Assembly (NCBI RefSeq): GCF_052115445.1
Contig: NZ_JBFRGR010000001.1
Location: 310,001-374,000 of the forward strand
Length of the DNA stretch: 64,000 nucleotides
Direction: 5' to 3'
From: Paenibacillus_E sp052115445
GTDB taxonomy: Bacteria; Bacillota; Bacilli; Paenibacillales; NBRC-103111
Below the pieces are notes generated by a model. That model searched no databases. It worked only from the letters and a program-made list of their open reading frames with translations, and was not told the origin of the DNA. Position 1 is the first letter of the stretch. Each line of letters starts with the position of its first letter. Shown in pieces: positions 51,805-60,781 of the stretch. The position numbers were made by a program, and so were the translations under genes.

Positions 51805-53139
51805 TTAGTAAATTTTAGTATCCGCGTTGTAGCTTTCTAAATTTTCTTTCACTCTTTGTAGGAACCTTCCACAGATCACACCATCCAGAATCCTGTGATC
51901 GAGCGACAAACAAAGGTTAACCATGGAGCGCACCGCTATCATATCTTGAATGACGACAGGCTTCTTCACGATCGATTCGAACGTCACAATCGCCGCTTGC
52001 GGATAGTTAATGATTGGGTACGACAAAATCGAACCGAAGGAGCCTGTATTATTAACGGTAAATGTACCGCCAACCATATCCGTAAGAGCTAATTTCCCCG
52101 CACGCGTTTTCTTCGTCAACTCATCAATTTCCCTTGCAAGTCCTGCGATATTCTTTTGATCTGCTTTCTTGATCACCGGTGTCATAACGGAATCTTCCGT
52201 TCCCACAGACAAGGAAATATTAATGTCGCGTTTCACGATTATTTTATCAACAGCCCACACGGAATTAATAATCGGATAATCTTTGATCGCGTTAACGACA
52301 GCTTTCAGCATAAACGCGAGGTAAGTCAAGTTGATGCCCTCGCGGCGCATGAACTCATCCTTTACTTTGTTCCGCAGGACAACTAGATTGGTTACATCCA
52401 CTTCGATCATGGTCCAAGCGTGTGGAATTTCGGTGACGCTTTGACGCATCTTCGTAGCAATCGCATTACGCATCGGTGTTACATCAATGAAATGTTCGTT
52501 TCGAGCATCCAGGTTGTGGCCTTCTGCTTCGATCAGCGGTGTTTGTGGACTCGCCGACAAATGGATACCCGAGCTGCGAACAGGCTGGTTAACTGGTTCT
52601 TCTGGGACAACAGATGCTGCTGCAGGCGATGCTGCTGAGACTACTTGAACAGCCGCAGGTGCCGCGTTAGCCCCACCTGATGCGATGAAGGTCTCTACAT
52701 CCTTGCGCGTAATGCGTCCGCCAAGGCCTGTCCCTGCAACGCGTGACAAATCGACGCGGTTATCTTGGGCAAGTCTGTGGACCGCTGGAGAGAAGCGTCC
52801 ACGCATGCTTTGATCCGCATCTTCGGACGCAACAGCTGTATCCGTGACAGCAACTGGCGCTGCTGAAGCCGCCGCTGAGGAGCTGACAGGTTCCTCAATG
52901 ACACAAATCGCTTCACCAACGGCAGCCGTTTCACCGTCGCCGACAATAATTTTGATCAGCTTGCCCTCAATGGGGCTAGGCATTTCTGTATTTACTTTCT
53001 CTGTGAAAAGCTCACAAAGAACATCATATTGTTCAATATAATCGCCTGGCTTTTTCAGCCATTTGCCGATTGTAGCCGAAACGAGACTTTCCGCCAAATG
53101 CGGAACAGTAACCTCGGTGAGGCGGCCGGTTTGGTTCAT
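51805..53139 (-). CDS. bkdB: Branched-chain 2-oxoacid dehydrogenase E2 (lipoyl acyltransferase)
   Basis: 444 residues. Lipoyl domain with Lys48 in TEKVN; Ala/Pro/Val linker; E3/E1-binding domain FSPAVHRLAQDNRVDLSRVAG; catalytic domain ending with DHRILDG (catalytic His). Transfers branched acyl groups to CoA, feeding branched-chain fatty acid primers. Follows bkdAB by 48 bases. Confidence 0.93.
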   Translation of the reverse strand: MNQTGRLTEVTVPHLAESLVSATIGKWLKKPGDYIEQYDVLCELFTEKVNTEMPSPIEGKLIKIIVGDGETAAVGEAICVIEEPVSSSAAASAAPVAVTDTAVASEDADQSMRGRFSPAVHRLAQDNRVDLSRVAGTGLGGRITRKDVETFIASGGANAAPAAVQVVSAASPAAASVVPEEPVNQPVRSSGIHLSASPQTPLIEAEGHNLDARNEHFIDVTPMRNAIATKMRQSVTEIPHAWTMIEVDVTNLVVLRNKVKDEFMRREGINLTYLAFMLKAVVNAIKDYPIINSVWAVDKIIVKRDINISLSVGTEDSVMTPVIKKADQKNIAGLAREIDELTKKTRAGKLALTDMVGGTFTVNNTGSFGSILSYPIINYPQAAIVTFESIVKKPVVIQDMIAVRSMVNLCLSLDHRILDGVICGRFLQRVKENLESYNADTKIY

Positions 53140-53187
53140 ACAAGTACCTCCTAATTTCGGAAAAGATCAACGAATAAGAACAACTAT

Positions 53188-54168
53188 TTAGAATAAAGCA
53201 AGCTGACGCATGGCATCCTTCAACTTATCAGCATTCAGAAGGAAAAACTTCTCCATCGGAGGATTACTGCCAACGGCTGGCACATCAGGGCCGCATAATC
53301 TTGCGATCGGCGCATCTAACTCAAATAGCATTTCTTCCGCGATAATCGCAGATACTTCTGCGCCGACACCACCGGTCTTGTTGTCCTCATGGGTAATGAG
53401 TACTTTGCCTGTTTTTCTAGCGGCTTCTAGGATCGCATCGCGATCGAGCGGCTGCAACGTACGCAAATCAAGGACATGTGCCGAAATACCTTCCTTGGCC
53501 AGCTCCTCTGCGGCTTGAAGCACATAATTGACTACCATGCCATAAGCGATAACAGTAATATCCGTTCCTTGACGCTTGACGTCAGCTTTGCCGATAGGTA
53601 CGATGTAGTCTTCTTCCGGAACTTCAGCCGATAATGCCAAGTAACACTTCTTATGTTCAAAATAGAGCACAGGATCGCCATCGCGAATTGCCGCTTTCAG
53701 CAGACCCTTGGCATCATACGGATTCGATGGTGCTACAATTTTCAGGCCTGGCGTACCGAAGAACACCGATTCTGGACATTGGGAATGGTACAAAGCACCA
53801 GCGCCTGTTGCACCATAAGGAGCTCGAATGACAATCGGGCAGCTCCAGTCATTGTTCGAACGATAGCGAATTTTCGCCGCTTCGCTCAGGATTTGATTCG
53901 TTGCCGGNAAAATAAAATCGGCAAATTGGATTTCGGCAATCGGCTTCATGCCATACATGGCTGCGCCGATGGCAACACCAACGATTGCGGACTCTGCAAG
54001 CGGCGTATCCATCACGCGTTCTTCGCCAAATAGATCGCGAAGTCCCTTGGTCGTGTTAAGAACGCCGCCTTTCCCTATGTCCTCACCTAAGACGAATACG
54101 TTGTCGTCCTGTTGCATTTCCTCCTGCATCGCAGAACGGATTGCTTCCAAATATGTTATAACAGCCAT
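53188..54168 (-). CDS. bkdAB: Branched-chain 2-oxoacid dehydrogenase E1 beta
   Basis: 326 residues, transketolase-like. EAIRSAMQEEM, GEDIGKGGVLNTTKGL, PIAEIQFADFI and the C-terminal RLCGPDVPAVG are typical. N at 53908 is in a TTN codon (Phe or Leu). Starts 2 bases after the bkdAA stop. Confidence 0.94.
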   Translation of the reverse strand: MAVITYLEAIRSAMQEEMQQDDNVFVLGEDIGKGGVLNTTKGLRDLFGEERVMDTPLAESAIVGVAIGAAMYGMKPIAEIQFADFIXPATNQILSEAAKIRYRSNNDWSCPIVIRAPYGATGAGALYHSQCPESVFFGTPGLKIVAPSNPYDAKGLLKAAIRDGDPVLYFEHKKCYLALSAEVPEEDYIVPIGKADVKRQGTDITVIAYGMVVNYVLQAAEELAKEGISAHVLDLRTLQPLDRDAILEAARKTGKVLITHEDNKTGGVGAEVSAIIAEEMLFELDAPIARLCGPDVPAVGSNPPMEKFFLLNADKLKDAMRQLALF

Positions 54169-54170
54169 CT

Positions 54171-55181
54171 CTATTTGCCATCTCCTTCCGCGTAAACATG
54201 AAGAAGCGTATCTTCCGGCTTCGGATAAGGGGCAAGATCAGCATACTTCGTTGCATCATTGACTTCTTGCTTTTGACGTTCTTGAAGCGCTAGGTCTTGC
54301 TCTTCACTCCAAAGCTCACAAGCGATGAGATATTCCTTGAATTTCAAGATGCCATCCTTCTTGCGGTTCTCTTCGACTTCTTCCTTCGTACGGTACAACA
54401 TATCGTCATCCGAGGTGGAGTGCGGCATAATGCGATAGCACAGCATCTCGATCAGAGTTGGACCTTCTCCGCGAAGGGCTCTTTCTCTTGCTTCTTTCGT
54501 TACGCGGTACATTTCCAAAACATCGGTACCATCGACTTGAACACCTGGGAAGCCATATCCAACCGCACGATCCGCGATTTTGCCTGCCACCTGTTTATGA
54601 AGTGGGACAGAGATCGCATACTGATTATTTTCACAAACAAAGATAACCGGCAGCTTATGTACACCTGCAAAATTACAGCCCTCATGGAAATCTCCTTGAT
54701 TGCTGGAACCTTCTCCGAATGAAACGAAAGTAACGAAATCCTGTTTTTTCATCTTCGCTGCCAAAGCAATCCCCGCTGCATGCGGAACTTGGGTGGTAAC
54801 AGGTGAAGATGCCGTTACGATATGATTTTTACGATCACCGAAATGGCCTGCCATCTGTCTGCCGCCGCTATTCACATCTTCCGCTTTACAGAAAATGGCG
54901 AGCATGAGATCCTTCACCGTCATTCCCACCGATAAAACGAACGCATAATCACGGTAATAAGGCAAGAAATAGTCTTTCTGAGCTTGCATCGCAAAGGCCA
55001 TCCCAACTTGTCCGGCATATTGTCCCATACCGGATACGTGAAATGGAATTTTACCAGCGCGTTGCAGCATGAAGGCACGCTCGTCGAATTTAGTTGCAAG
55101 GCTCATAACCGTATACATACGTACGGCTTCATCATCGGATAATCCTAAACTTCTGTGCTTATATAGCTGACCAATGGACAT
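54171..55181 (-). CDS. bkdAA: Branched-chain 2-oxoacid dehydrogenase E1 alpha
   Basis: 336 residues. Thiamine diphosphate motif GEGSSNQGDFHEGCNFAGVH then FVCENN, and phosphorylation-loop-like HSTSDD. AGGAGGC about 10 bases before the ATG. E1 decarboxylates the keto acids of Val, Leu and Ile. Confidence 0.94.
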   Translation of the reverse strand: MSIGQLYKHRSLGLSDDEAVRMYTVMSLATKFDERAFMLQRAGKIPFHVSGMGQYAGQVGMAFAMQAQKDYFLPYYRDYAFVLSVGMTVKDLMLAIFCKAEDVNSGGRQMAGHFGDRKNHIVTASSPVTTQVPHAAGIALAAKMKKQDFVTFVSFGEGSSNQGDFHEGCNFAGVHKLPVIFVCENNQYAISVPLHKQVAGKIADRAVGYGFPGVQVDGTDVLEMYRVTKEARERALRGEGPTLIEMLCYRIMPHSTSDDDMLYRTKEEVEENRKKDGILKFKEYLIACELWSEEQDLALQERQKQEVNDATKYADLAPYPKPEDTLLHVYAEGDGK

Positions 55182-55289
55182 GGAGTTTGCCTCCTTAGTG
55201 AGATTAAATGGCTACTAAAACTTAATACCTGGTCCTAGTACTTGACTCTATAAGCATATTATAAACGCAAACGTTTATGATTACAATTT

Positions 55290-56714
55290 TTATCCGCTAA
55301 TTGCAATGCCATCCACAGCTAGCATCGCTTCACCCAAAGCTTCCGAAAGTGTTGGATGCGGGTGGATGGTCTGTCCAACCTCCCAAGGCGTTGCGTTCAA
55401 CACCTGAGCTAGCGCTGCCTCTGTAATGCTGTTGGTTACTTGGGGGCCAATCATATGAACGCCGAGAATATCATTCGTGTCTTTATCTGCAATAACTTTC
55501 ACAAAGCCATCGGAGTCCCCATAAACTAGAGCTTTCCCTATTCCTTTGAAACTAAATTTGCCAACTTTCACTTGGCGACCTTGATCCATCGCCTGCTGCT
55601 GGGTCCAACCAACACTGGCAATCTCAGGTCTTGTATAGGTACATTTGGATACAAGATGCGTTTGAATTTCATCTGGCTGATGACCAGAAATATGTTCTGC
55701 AGCCAGAATTCCCTCATGGCCGGCCATATGAGCCAGCATCAGTCCGCCGATGACATCACCAACCGCGTAGATGTGGGATTCCGTCGTTTGCATATAGCGA
55801 TTGACGCGAATGACGCCTTTATCAATTTTGACATCCGTATTCTCAAGCCCCATCGCTTCGACATTCGCCACACGACCAACCGAAACGAGAACTCGTTCCG
55901 CGGATAGTTCCTGTACCTCACCTTGCTTGTCCACTTGCATCGTAACCATGCCATCTGCCACTTTCACAGACTCCGGGAGCACCTTCGTACCCGTCTCCAC
56001 CTTAATCCCACGTTTCTTGAATAAACGTTCTAACTCTTTGGACACATCTGCGTCTTCTAAGTTGACTAAACGCTTATCAACTTCCACGATCGTTACTTCC
56101 ACGCCAAAATCGTTTAACATCGAAGCCCATTCAACACCAATGACGCCACCGCCAACAATGATGATCGACTTCGGCAGGCTTTCCATCCGCAGTGCATCTT
56201 CGCTAGTGATAATTGAAGTACCGTCTACTTCTAATCCTGGCAAACTGCGCGGTCTAGAGCCCGTCGCAATTATTAAATTGCTTGAAAGGAGCGTTTCAAT
56301 ATCACCATCCTCCTTCTCAACTGAAACAGCACCGCTGCGCGGCGAGAAAATCGAAGGTCCAATAATGCGTCCATTGCCATGGTGAATCGTAATCTTATTC
56401 TTTTTCATCAGAAATTGAAGTCCTTGATGCAGCTGATCGACAATTCGTTGCTTGCGTCCTAATACTTGGTCAAAATTCAGCGAGATGGATTGAGCTGTGA
56501 TGCCATAATCCTCGCTATGTTTCATCGCGGCAAACACTTCTGCACTTCTAAGCAAGGCTTTACTTGGGATACAGCCCTGATGCAGGCACGTACCGCCCAT
56601 TTTATCGCGCTCAACGATCGCCACTGTCTTCCCAAGCTGTGCTGCACGAATTGCTGCGGTATACCCGCCGATTCCGCCACCTAATACCACGACATCATAT
56701 CTATGTTCATTCAT
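55290..56714 (-). CDS. lpdV: Dihydrolipoyl dehydrogenase (E3) of the bkd set
   Basis: 474 residues. FAD fold VVVLGGGIGGYTAAIRAAQLG, redox disulfide GGTCLHQGCIPSKALL, NAD fold IIIVGGGVIGVEWASML, and C-terminal HPHPTLSEALGEA with the active His-Glu. ATG at 56714 has AGGAGG about 9 bases upstream. First gene of lpdV-bkdAA-bkdAB-bkdB; ptb, bcd, buk and bkdR of the Bacillus cluster are not upstream. Confidence 0.95.
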   Translation of the reverse strand: MNEHRYDVVVLGGGIGGYTAAIRAAQLGKTVAIVERDKMGGTCLHQGCIPSKALLRSAEVFAAMKHSEDYGITAQSISLNFDQVLGRKQRIVDQLHQGLQFLMKKNKITIHHGNGRIIGPSIFSPRSGAVSVEKEDGDIETLLSSNLIIATGSRPRSLPGLEVDGTSIITSEDALRMESLPKSIIIVGGGVIGVEWASMLNDFGVEVTIVEVDKRLVNLEDADVSKELERLFKKRGIKVETGTKVLPESVKVADGMVTMQVDKQGEVQELSAERVLVSVGRVANVEAMGLENTDVKIDKGVIRVNRYMQTTESHIYAVGDVIGGLMLAHMAGHEGILAAEHISGHQPDEIQTHLVSKCTYTRPEIASVGWTQQQAMDQGRQVKVGKFSFKGIGKALVYGDSDGFVKVIADKDTNDILGVHMIGPQVTNSITEAALAQVLNATPWEVGQTIHPHPTLSEALGEAMLAVDGIAISG

Positions 56715-57000
56715 GTATGTAAGCCTCCTATGAAACAATTACTTGTTATATGTATACGTGCGTATCTATTATATTACCCTTTTTTGGGATCGAAGTCATA
56801 GTCTTATTTGTGAGAAAAACTTCTATCGAAGCAATTCGAGGATGAGCGACCGCGTTTTAAATGTTGTTTTTATCGCCAATAAGAATTTGTTTTTCCGAGC
56901 ACCGGAAACTTATAAAATCTTATGCGGGGAATTAGACACGCTAGCGGTTTCGGGGTATGATGTTAGAAAAAACATGTTTCATGTCCCATAAGGAGTTACT

Positions 57001-57264
57001 ATGAAAGCACCCTTTTATCGTTTTATAGCTATTCTACTTCTCGTTATTCCTGGAATAACCGCTACTTATGGCTTTCTCGCAATGAAAGATGCCTTTTTCG
57101 CACAATTTGATACCGTTGCTAATAGCGGTATGTTATGGGGAAAATTCTTCTTAGGCTTGGTACTGTTTCTGATCGGTGTTGCCTTTATTGGCGGCTGGAC
57201 CTTTTTCAGAGATCGCAAGCGAAACTATTTAGCTCCACGATTCAAACCAAAACGCAACAAATAG
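57001..57264 (+). CDS. DUF2627 membrane protein (YqzF-like)
   Basis: 87 residues, two membrane helices (about 8-26 and 45-68) and a basic C-terminal tail (RDRKRNYLAPRFKPKRNK). Matches DUF2627/YqzF, which also lies beside bkd genes in B. subtilis. AAGGAG 7 bases before the ATG. The 285-base gap between it and lpdV holds both promoters and no convincing gene. Confidence 0.85.
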   Translation: MKAPFYRFIAILLLVIPGITATYGFLAMKDAFFAQFDTVANSGMLWGKFFLGLVLFLIGVAFIGGWTFFRDRKRNYLAPRFKPKRNK

Positions 57265-57292
57265 ACCGGACAATGCGTCCGGTCCTTTTTTT
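57264..57292 (+). terminator. Terminator after the DUF2627 gene
   Basis: GACCGGAC/GTCCGGTC stem and a T7 run; the stem begins at the stop codon. Confidence 0.92.
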
Positions 57293-57303
57293 CGAACAAG
57301 CCC

Positions 57304-58461
57304 TCATTCTACGCCAACAAGCTTCCACACGACATGACTCGCTCGTTTAAGTATCCAATGCAGCTGAAATAGACTCAATCCAATGAAAACACAAGATAGA
57401 CCAACAGTGGAAAGCACTTCTCTCCGCCACCCCGTTGGCTGAAGTGTTAGCGCTTGTAAGCTTTTTATATCTACGAGGCGAGCTCCGATTTTCATTCGAA
57501 CAAGCAACGCACTCCCCATATTTGCTAAACCTTTGGCTACAAAATCACTCATATACGATTGTACGCCGACGGTAACCAGCCATTCTCCACCTTTTTCATA
57601 GGCTAACAATAGAGCAGCATCCTCACTGTTCCCAATACAGGGCAAGACATGATAATGCTTAGTTAGACCACTAGGCGAACACTTGTCAAGGATTCCTTGA
57701 GGATCTGGGTAGGTGTGGACAATGATTTCTGCACCACTTTTCCACACGCGATTCGAAATTTGATCTGCATCACTAACAACGACATCGGGTTGATAGCCGC
57801 TAGATAATAGCACATCTGCACCTGCACCCACACCAAGTAATATCGGCTTAAACGCCGTTATAAATCCACTAGCGGCTTGCAGATCCCTCTTATTCCCTTT
57901 TCCATTGGACACTACTAAAATGTGTTTACCCGTGAATTGTGTGCGCAGCGGCAAGTGGGGTAAAGACTCTCTGACAGCTTGCTTTTCTCGCATGGCAAAG
58001 GCCAACGTGTGTTCAATAAAGGGCTCCCACCGTTCACTCGCCAGCTCATGGGCAGCCCGTTGTGCTATCAACCAGTCTTCTCTCGTAAATTGCTTGCATG
58101 GGACTGATTGACCGGCCACATGGATCGTATCATGATAAATGATCATTTCTACTTCGTGTAAAAAGATTTCAGCATAAACGGCATCCACTTCAATAATGGG
58201 GATATGCTGCTGCAACAATAAAAGCGGACCTTCCGTCGGGCATACACCACTCATGGCTTGCCCACAATGAACGATGGCTTTCACTCTTCGAACTAACAGT
58301 TCTTGTGCCTGTTCTTCCTCCATATCACTCTGCGAAAGCACGAGTATACGACCGCTTGAAAGCTGTTCAAACGTTTCAAATGAACCTGTTATCTTAGCTA
58401 TTTTCCCTTTGCAAATTAGGTTTGGCTTTGTGGCAAATAAAGATAAAGATGACCAATTCAT
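57304..58461 (-). CDS. SteA-like protein (putative cytokinetic ring protein)
   Basis: 385 residues. A thiamine-pyrophosphokinase-like core is visible in the middle (ILLGVGAGADVLLSSGYQPDVVVSDAD, about 217-244) and a single membrane helix near the C terminus (VLSTVGLSCVFIGLSLFQLHWIL). This matches SteA, described in Corynebacterium as a divisome factor partnering SteB and acting on cell separation. Without the catalytic context of a thiamine kinase it is best called SteA-like; the Firmicute function is unknown. Convergent with the DUF2627 gene. Confidence 0.8.
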   Translation of the reverse strand: MNWSSLSLFATKPNLICKGKIAKITGSFETFEQLSSGRILVLSQSDMEEEQAQELLVRRVKAIVHCGQAMSGVCPTEGPLLLLQQHIPIIEVDAVYAEIFLHEVEMIIYHDTIHVAGQSVPCKQFTREDWLIAQRAAHELASERWEPFIEHTLAFAMREKQAVRESLPHLPLRTQFTGKHILVVSNGKGNKRDLQAASGFITAFKPILLGVGAGADVLLSSGYQPDVVVSDADQISNRVWKSGAEIIVHTYPDPQGILDKCSPSGLTKHYHVLPCIGNSEDAALLLAYEKGGEWLVTVGVQSYMSDFVAKGLANMGSALLVRMKIGARLVDIKSLQALTLQPTGWRREVLSTVGLSCVFIGLSLFQLHWILKRASHVVWKLVGVE

Positions 58462-58594
58462 GGTTAGACACCTAGCTTTCCTAACGTCGTCTCATGGCCT
58501 ATCTAATTTACCCGATTCCACAAAATTCTATGTATATTTTAAGCTTTGAATGGCAAGCATTGGTTTATATTCGTAAAGAAAGGAGAGGACATCT

Positions 58595-58780
58595 ATGGAG
58601 CTAAACATGAGCGCAGACGAAGTGTTAGGCCAAATTGTACAGCTTCACAGCACAGGGGAATCGCTAGCCAAAAAAAATGTGAAGAAGCTGCATCCTGATC
58701 TTATGAAAAACGCCCTGTATTACTACCCAAGCTGGGAACATGCTTTACAGAAGACCGGAGTAGGCACCATCGTTCACTAA
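58595..58780 (+). CDS. Small protein resembling a homing-endonuclease-associated repeat
   Basis: 61 residues with AAAGGAG before the ATG. ADEVLGQIVQLHSTGESLAKK, then NALYYYPSWEHALQKTGV resembles one unit of the HNH-associated repeat (a helical module ending in a SWxxAlxxxG motif). A single unit without a nuclease domain. Possible DNA- or RNA-binding role; not established. Confidence 0.68.
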   Translation: MELNMSADEVLGQIVQLHSTGESLAKKNVKKLHPDLMKNALYYYPSWEHALQKTGVGTIVH

Positions 58781-58807
58781 CATACATAGGTTGTACACTA
58801 ATGCTCC

Positions 58808-58840
58808 GTGGGGTAGTTCCCTACGGGGCTGTTTTATGTC
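58808..58840 (+). terminator. Terminator after the 61-residue gene
   Basis: GCTCCGTGGGG/CCCTACGGGGC-type hairpin followed by TGTTTT. Confidence 0.75.
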
Positions 58841-59020
58841 TTACTCATCAAGAACTTCCCACTCCACTTGAACCATGCGATCAACCCAAGTTCGAATTTT
58901 CACTTCGATCGCTTGCTCGATCTCTTCGTCTGTCATTTCACCAAGTTTATACTCGGCAATTTCGAGCACATCTGTTTTCTTCGTTTCGCCATCTATCGCT
59001 AATTGGATTTGAATACGCAT
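58841..59020 (-). CDS. Small acidic protein, unknown (59 aa)
   Basis: Acidic, soluble: an N-terminal beta-like MRIQIQLAIDGETKKTDVLE and helical EMTDEEIEQAIEVKIRTWVD. AGGGTGAACGAC before the ATG at 59020. I do not recognise the family. Confidence 0.65.
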   Translation of the reverse strand: MRIQIQLAIDGETKKTDVLEIAEYKLGEMTDEEIEQAIEVKIRTWVDRMVQVEWEVLDE

Positions 59021-59123
59021 GTCGTTCACCCTTTTTCATTATCATCTAAACTTTCCATTGCCTCTTCCACATCACCTGTTACAATAGAAGTATACACACT
59101 ACAAAAAGAAAAGAGGAATCACG

Positions 59124-59372
59124 ATGTCCCGATCTCAAGCTCAAAAATTGCGTCAACGCAATCTGCGTGAAGGCAAGCTGGATCCTATGATGCAGCGATT
59201 GCATTGGCACGGTACGAACCCCGTAACCCGAACAACACCAACACGAACAGAACTTCAATACAAACAACAGAATAAACACAAATCAAGGAATTTGAGCCAT
59301 ACTCATGAACATGGCGATAATTCCTTTTCTTATTCTGGGTCTTCAACTTCTCGAATGGAAATCCCTTGTTGA
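59124..59372 (+). CDS. Small basic protein (YqkK-like)
   Basis: 82 residues, rich in Arg, Lys, Gln, His and Thr, no membrane segment: MSRSQAQKLRQRNLREGKLD, then NPVTRTTPTRTELQYKQ. AGAGGAATCACG before the ATG. It resembles in composition and N-terminal pattern the uncharacterised B. subtilis YqkK. Its last 43 bases overlap the convergent gene at 59330-59587, and a terminator-like hairpin lies inside the frame (59285-59326). Confidence 0.65.
   Translation: MSRSQAQKLRQRNLREGKLDPMMQRLHWHGTNPVTRTTPTRTELQYKQQNKHKSRNLSHTHEHGDNSFSYSGSSTSRMEIPC
59285..59330 (+). terminator. Terminator-like hairpin inside the YqkK-like frame
   Basis: AAGGAATT (59285-59292) pairs with AATTCCTT (59319-59326), with an inner GCCAT/ATGGC stem, followed by TTCTT. 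Confidence 0.6.
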
Positions 59373-59587
59373 GCTGCGTAATGAATCATTTCTTCTTTCT
59401 CAGTTGGGCGGAAATGATATTTGCAATCAAACCCATTGAAGAATAACTGCCAATGCCTAACAACCCCTTGATTGTCGACCTCAAGCTCTGCCACATATAA
59501 AGAATCAGGCTCATCCTCGAACTGTAAACCGATGTGAATGAATGTCTGACCTTCTGAAATTTCTTGTTCACAATAGTCCATGATCAT
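59330..59587 (-). CDS. Small acidic protein, unknown (85 aa)
   Basis: 85 residues, no membrane segment: IGLQFEDEPDSLYVAELEVD and an Asp/Glu-rich tail. AGGAGG lies 10 bases before the ATG at 59587. Convergent overlap with the preceding gene. Family not recognised. Confidence 0.7.
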   Translation of the reverse strand: MIMDYCEQEISEGQTFIHIGLQFEDEPDSLYVAELEVDNQGVVRHWQLFFNGFDCKYHFRPTEKEEMIHYAAQQGISIREVEDPE

Positions 59588-59731
59588 GTCCAGATGACCT
59601 CCTATTGAATAAAATCTTTTTTATTTATATAATATACTAATGCAACTGAGCAAACAAAGCGAAAAGCATGTTAATTTATGAATTTGCGATGTGGAATGTC
59701 TAGCTGAGCAAACTCTTAGGAGGAAATACAT

Positions 59732-59998
59732 ATGGCCTACGATCCGCAGGTAGTTGATGCAACAATAGTCAGTGATAATAAAAAGAACGGACTTTTCGAG
59801 GTTGTCGTTTCCTTGAAAGACCGCAACAAATGCCGTCTTTTCTTTGAAAGAGATGCTGAAACTGGCATCGGCCGCGTAACGGACTTGAATCGTTTGATGA
59901 AAGAACCTTGCCCAATTTGCCGCAAAGATTACCTATGCAATTGCCTTGATCGCTACAAGTTCTCCATCGCTGATCAAGCTTTAACGTTCATTAAGTAA
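59732..59998 (+). CDS. Small protein with a C-terminal Cys cluster, unknown (88 aa)
   Basis: 88 residues: beta-rich N-terminal half (VVVSLKDRNKCRLFFERDAE), then CPICRKDYLCNCLDRY, four cysteines arranged CxxC-x5-CxC that may bind zinc. AGGAGG 7-8 bases before the ATG. I do not recognise a named family. Confidence 0.72.
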   Translation: MAYDPQVVDATIVSDNKKNGLFEVVVSLKDRNKCRLFFERDAETGIGRVTDLNRLMKEPCPICRKDYLCNCLDRYKFSIADQALTFIK

Positions 59999-60014
59999 TT
60001 GGCAGGAACATGAG

Positions 60015-60050
60015 AAACCCCCTTAGCTGCATTGGCTAGGGGGGGTTCTT
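60015..60050. terminator. Terminator between convergent small genes
   Basis: AACCCCCTTAGC/GCTAGGGGGGGTT hairpin followed by a T-rich tail on the plus strand. Confidence 0.85.
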
Positions 60051-60052
60051 GT

Positions 60053-60283
60053 TTATTCGTAGATAACACGATAGAGCCCCTCTAGCAAGCTCTGGTAATT
60101 TCTTGGATCATATGAAATCTCCGCAAAGGATACTTGAATGACCTTATTACTTGTTTTCACAATAAAAAAACTTTCTAAGCTATTCTCAGCATCAATATAT
60201 GTGTAGCACACCAACTGACTGCTGCCTGTCTGTTTGCGTAGAAATGCCGTCGCTTCTTCACTCTCATTCGCGAACTTAGGCAT
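60053..60283 (-). CDS. Small protein, unknown (76 aa)
   Basis: 76 residues, soluble, mixed alpha/beta. AGGAGGTGGAAGT before the ATG at 60283. Family not recognised; one of a run of small genes between 58.6 and 60.8 kb. Confidence 0.7.
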   Translation of the reverse strand: MPKFANESEEATAFLRKQTGSSQLVCYTYIDAENSLESFFIVKTSNKVIQVSFAEISYDPRNYQSLLEGLYRVIYE

Positions 60284-60355
60284 ACTTCCACCTCCTAAGC
60301 ACAATTCACTTCACTAGATTCAGCAGATCACCCTGTCTAATTACCCATCAGGTAA

Positions 60356-60781
60356 TTAGGATTGGGATGTCTTCTTCCTCTTCAATGCCAAATATCCACC
60401 TAGGAGCGATACCGGTACGATGGCTACTAAACCAATCAGTTCGTACCATAGTGGGATTACATCCTGTGTTAATATCGAATCAAACCCAATCCCTGCGCCA
60501 ATGACCCCAATGATCGCTGCGTTGAATAGTTCGCCTCGTTTGGCAACCTTCGCTGTGAAATAACTAGCTAGGAACGTCCAGAACAAGCCAACGACCAGAA
60601 ATAAAAGTAAGAGAGCTGCATTTGAATAAATTGCATTTACATCTTGATCTTCCAACGGCCGGTTAGCAAAATATAGACTACCAATCACTCCTGACGATAA
60701 CATCGTCCCGATATTATCAATAGCTATTCCTAGCACAACCGCTAGAAAATGAAATTTTCGTACACTTTTTTGTTCCGACAT
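60356..60781 (-). CDS. Four-helix membrane protein, unknown
   Basis: 141 residues, four membrane helices; overall shape like YrzE/TIGR04086-type membrane proteins but I see no diagnostic motif. ATG at 60781 follows AGGAG at about 13 bases, a rather long spacing; a GTG eight codons upstream is an alternative. Confidence 0.7.
   Translation of the reverse strand: MSEQKSVRKFHFLAVVLGIAIDNIGTMLSSGVIGSLYFANRPLEDQDVNAIYSNAALLLLFLVVGLFWTFLASYFTAKVAKRGELFNAAIIGVIGAGIGFDSILTQDVIPLWYELIGLVAIVPVSLLGGYLALKRKKTSQS

Noticed and set aside
56715..56810. Sigma-54 promoter before lpdV
   Set aside because: No TGGCAC-N5-TTGCA pattern; a TATAAT-like -10 is present instead, but without a convincing -35.
56743..56991. 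82-codon plus-strand frame before the DUF2627 gene
   Set aside because: No ribosome binding site, no recognisable fold, overlaps the promoter regions of lpdV and the DUF2627 gene.
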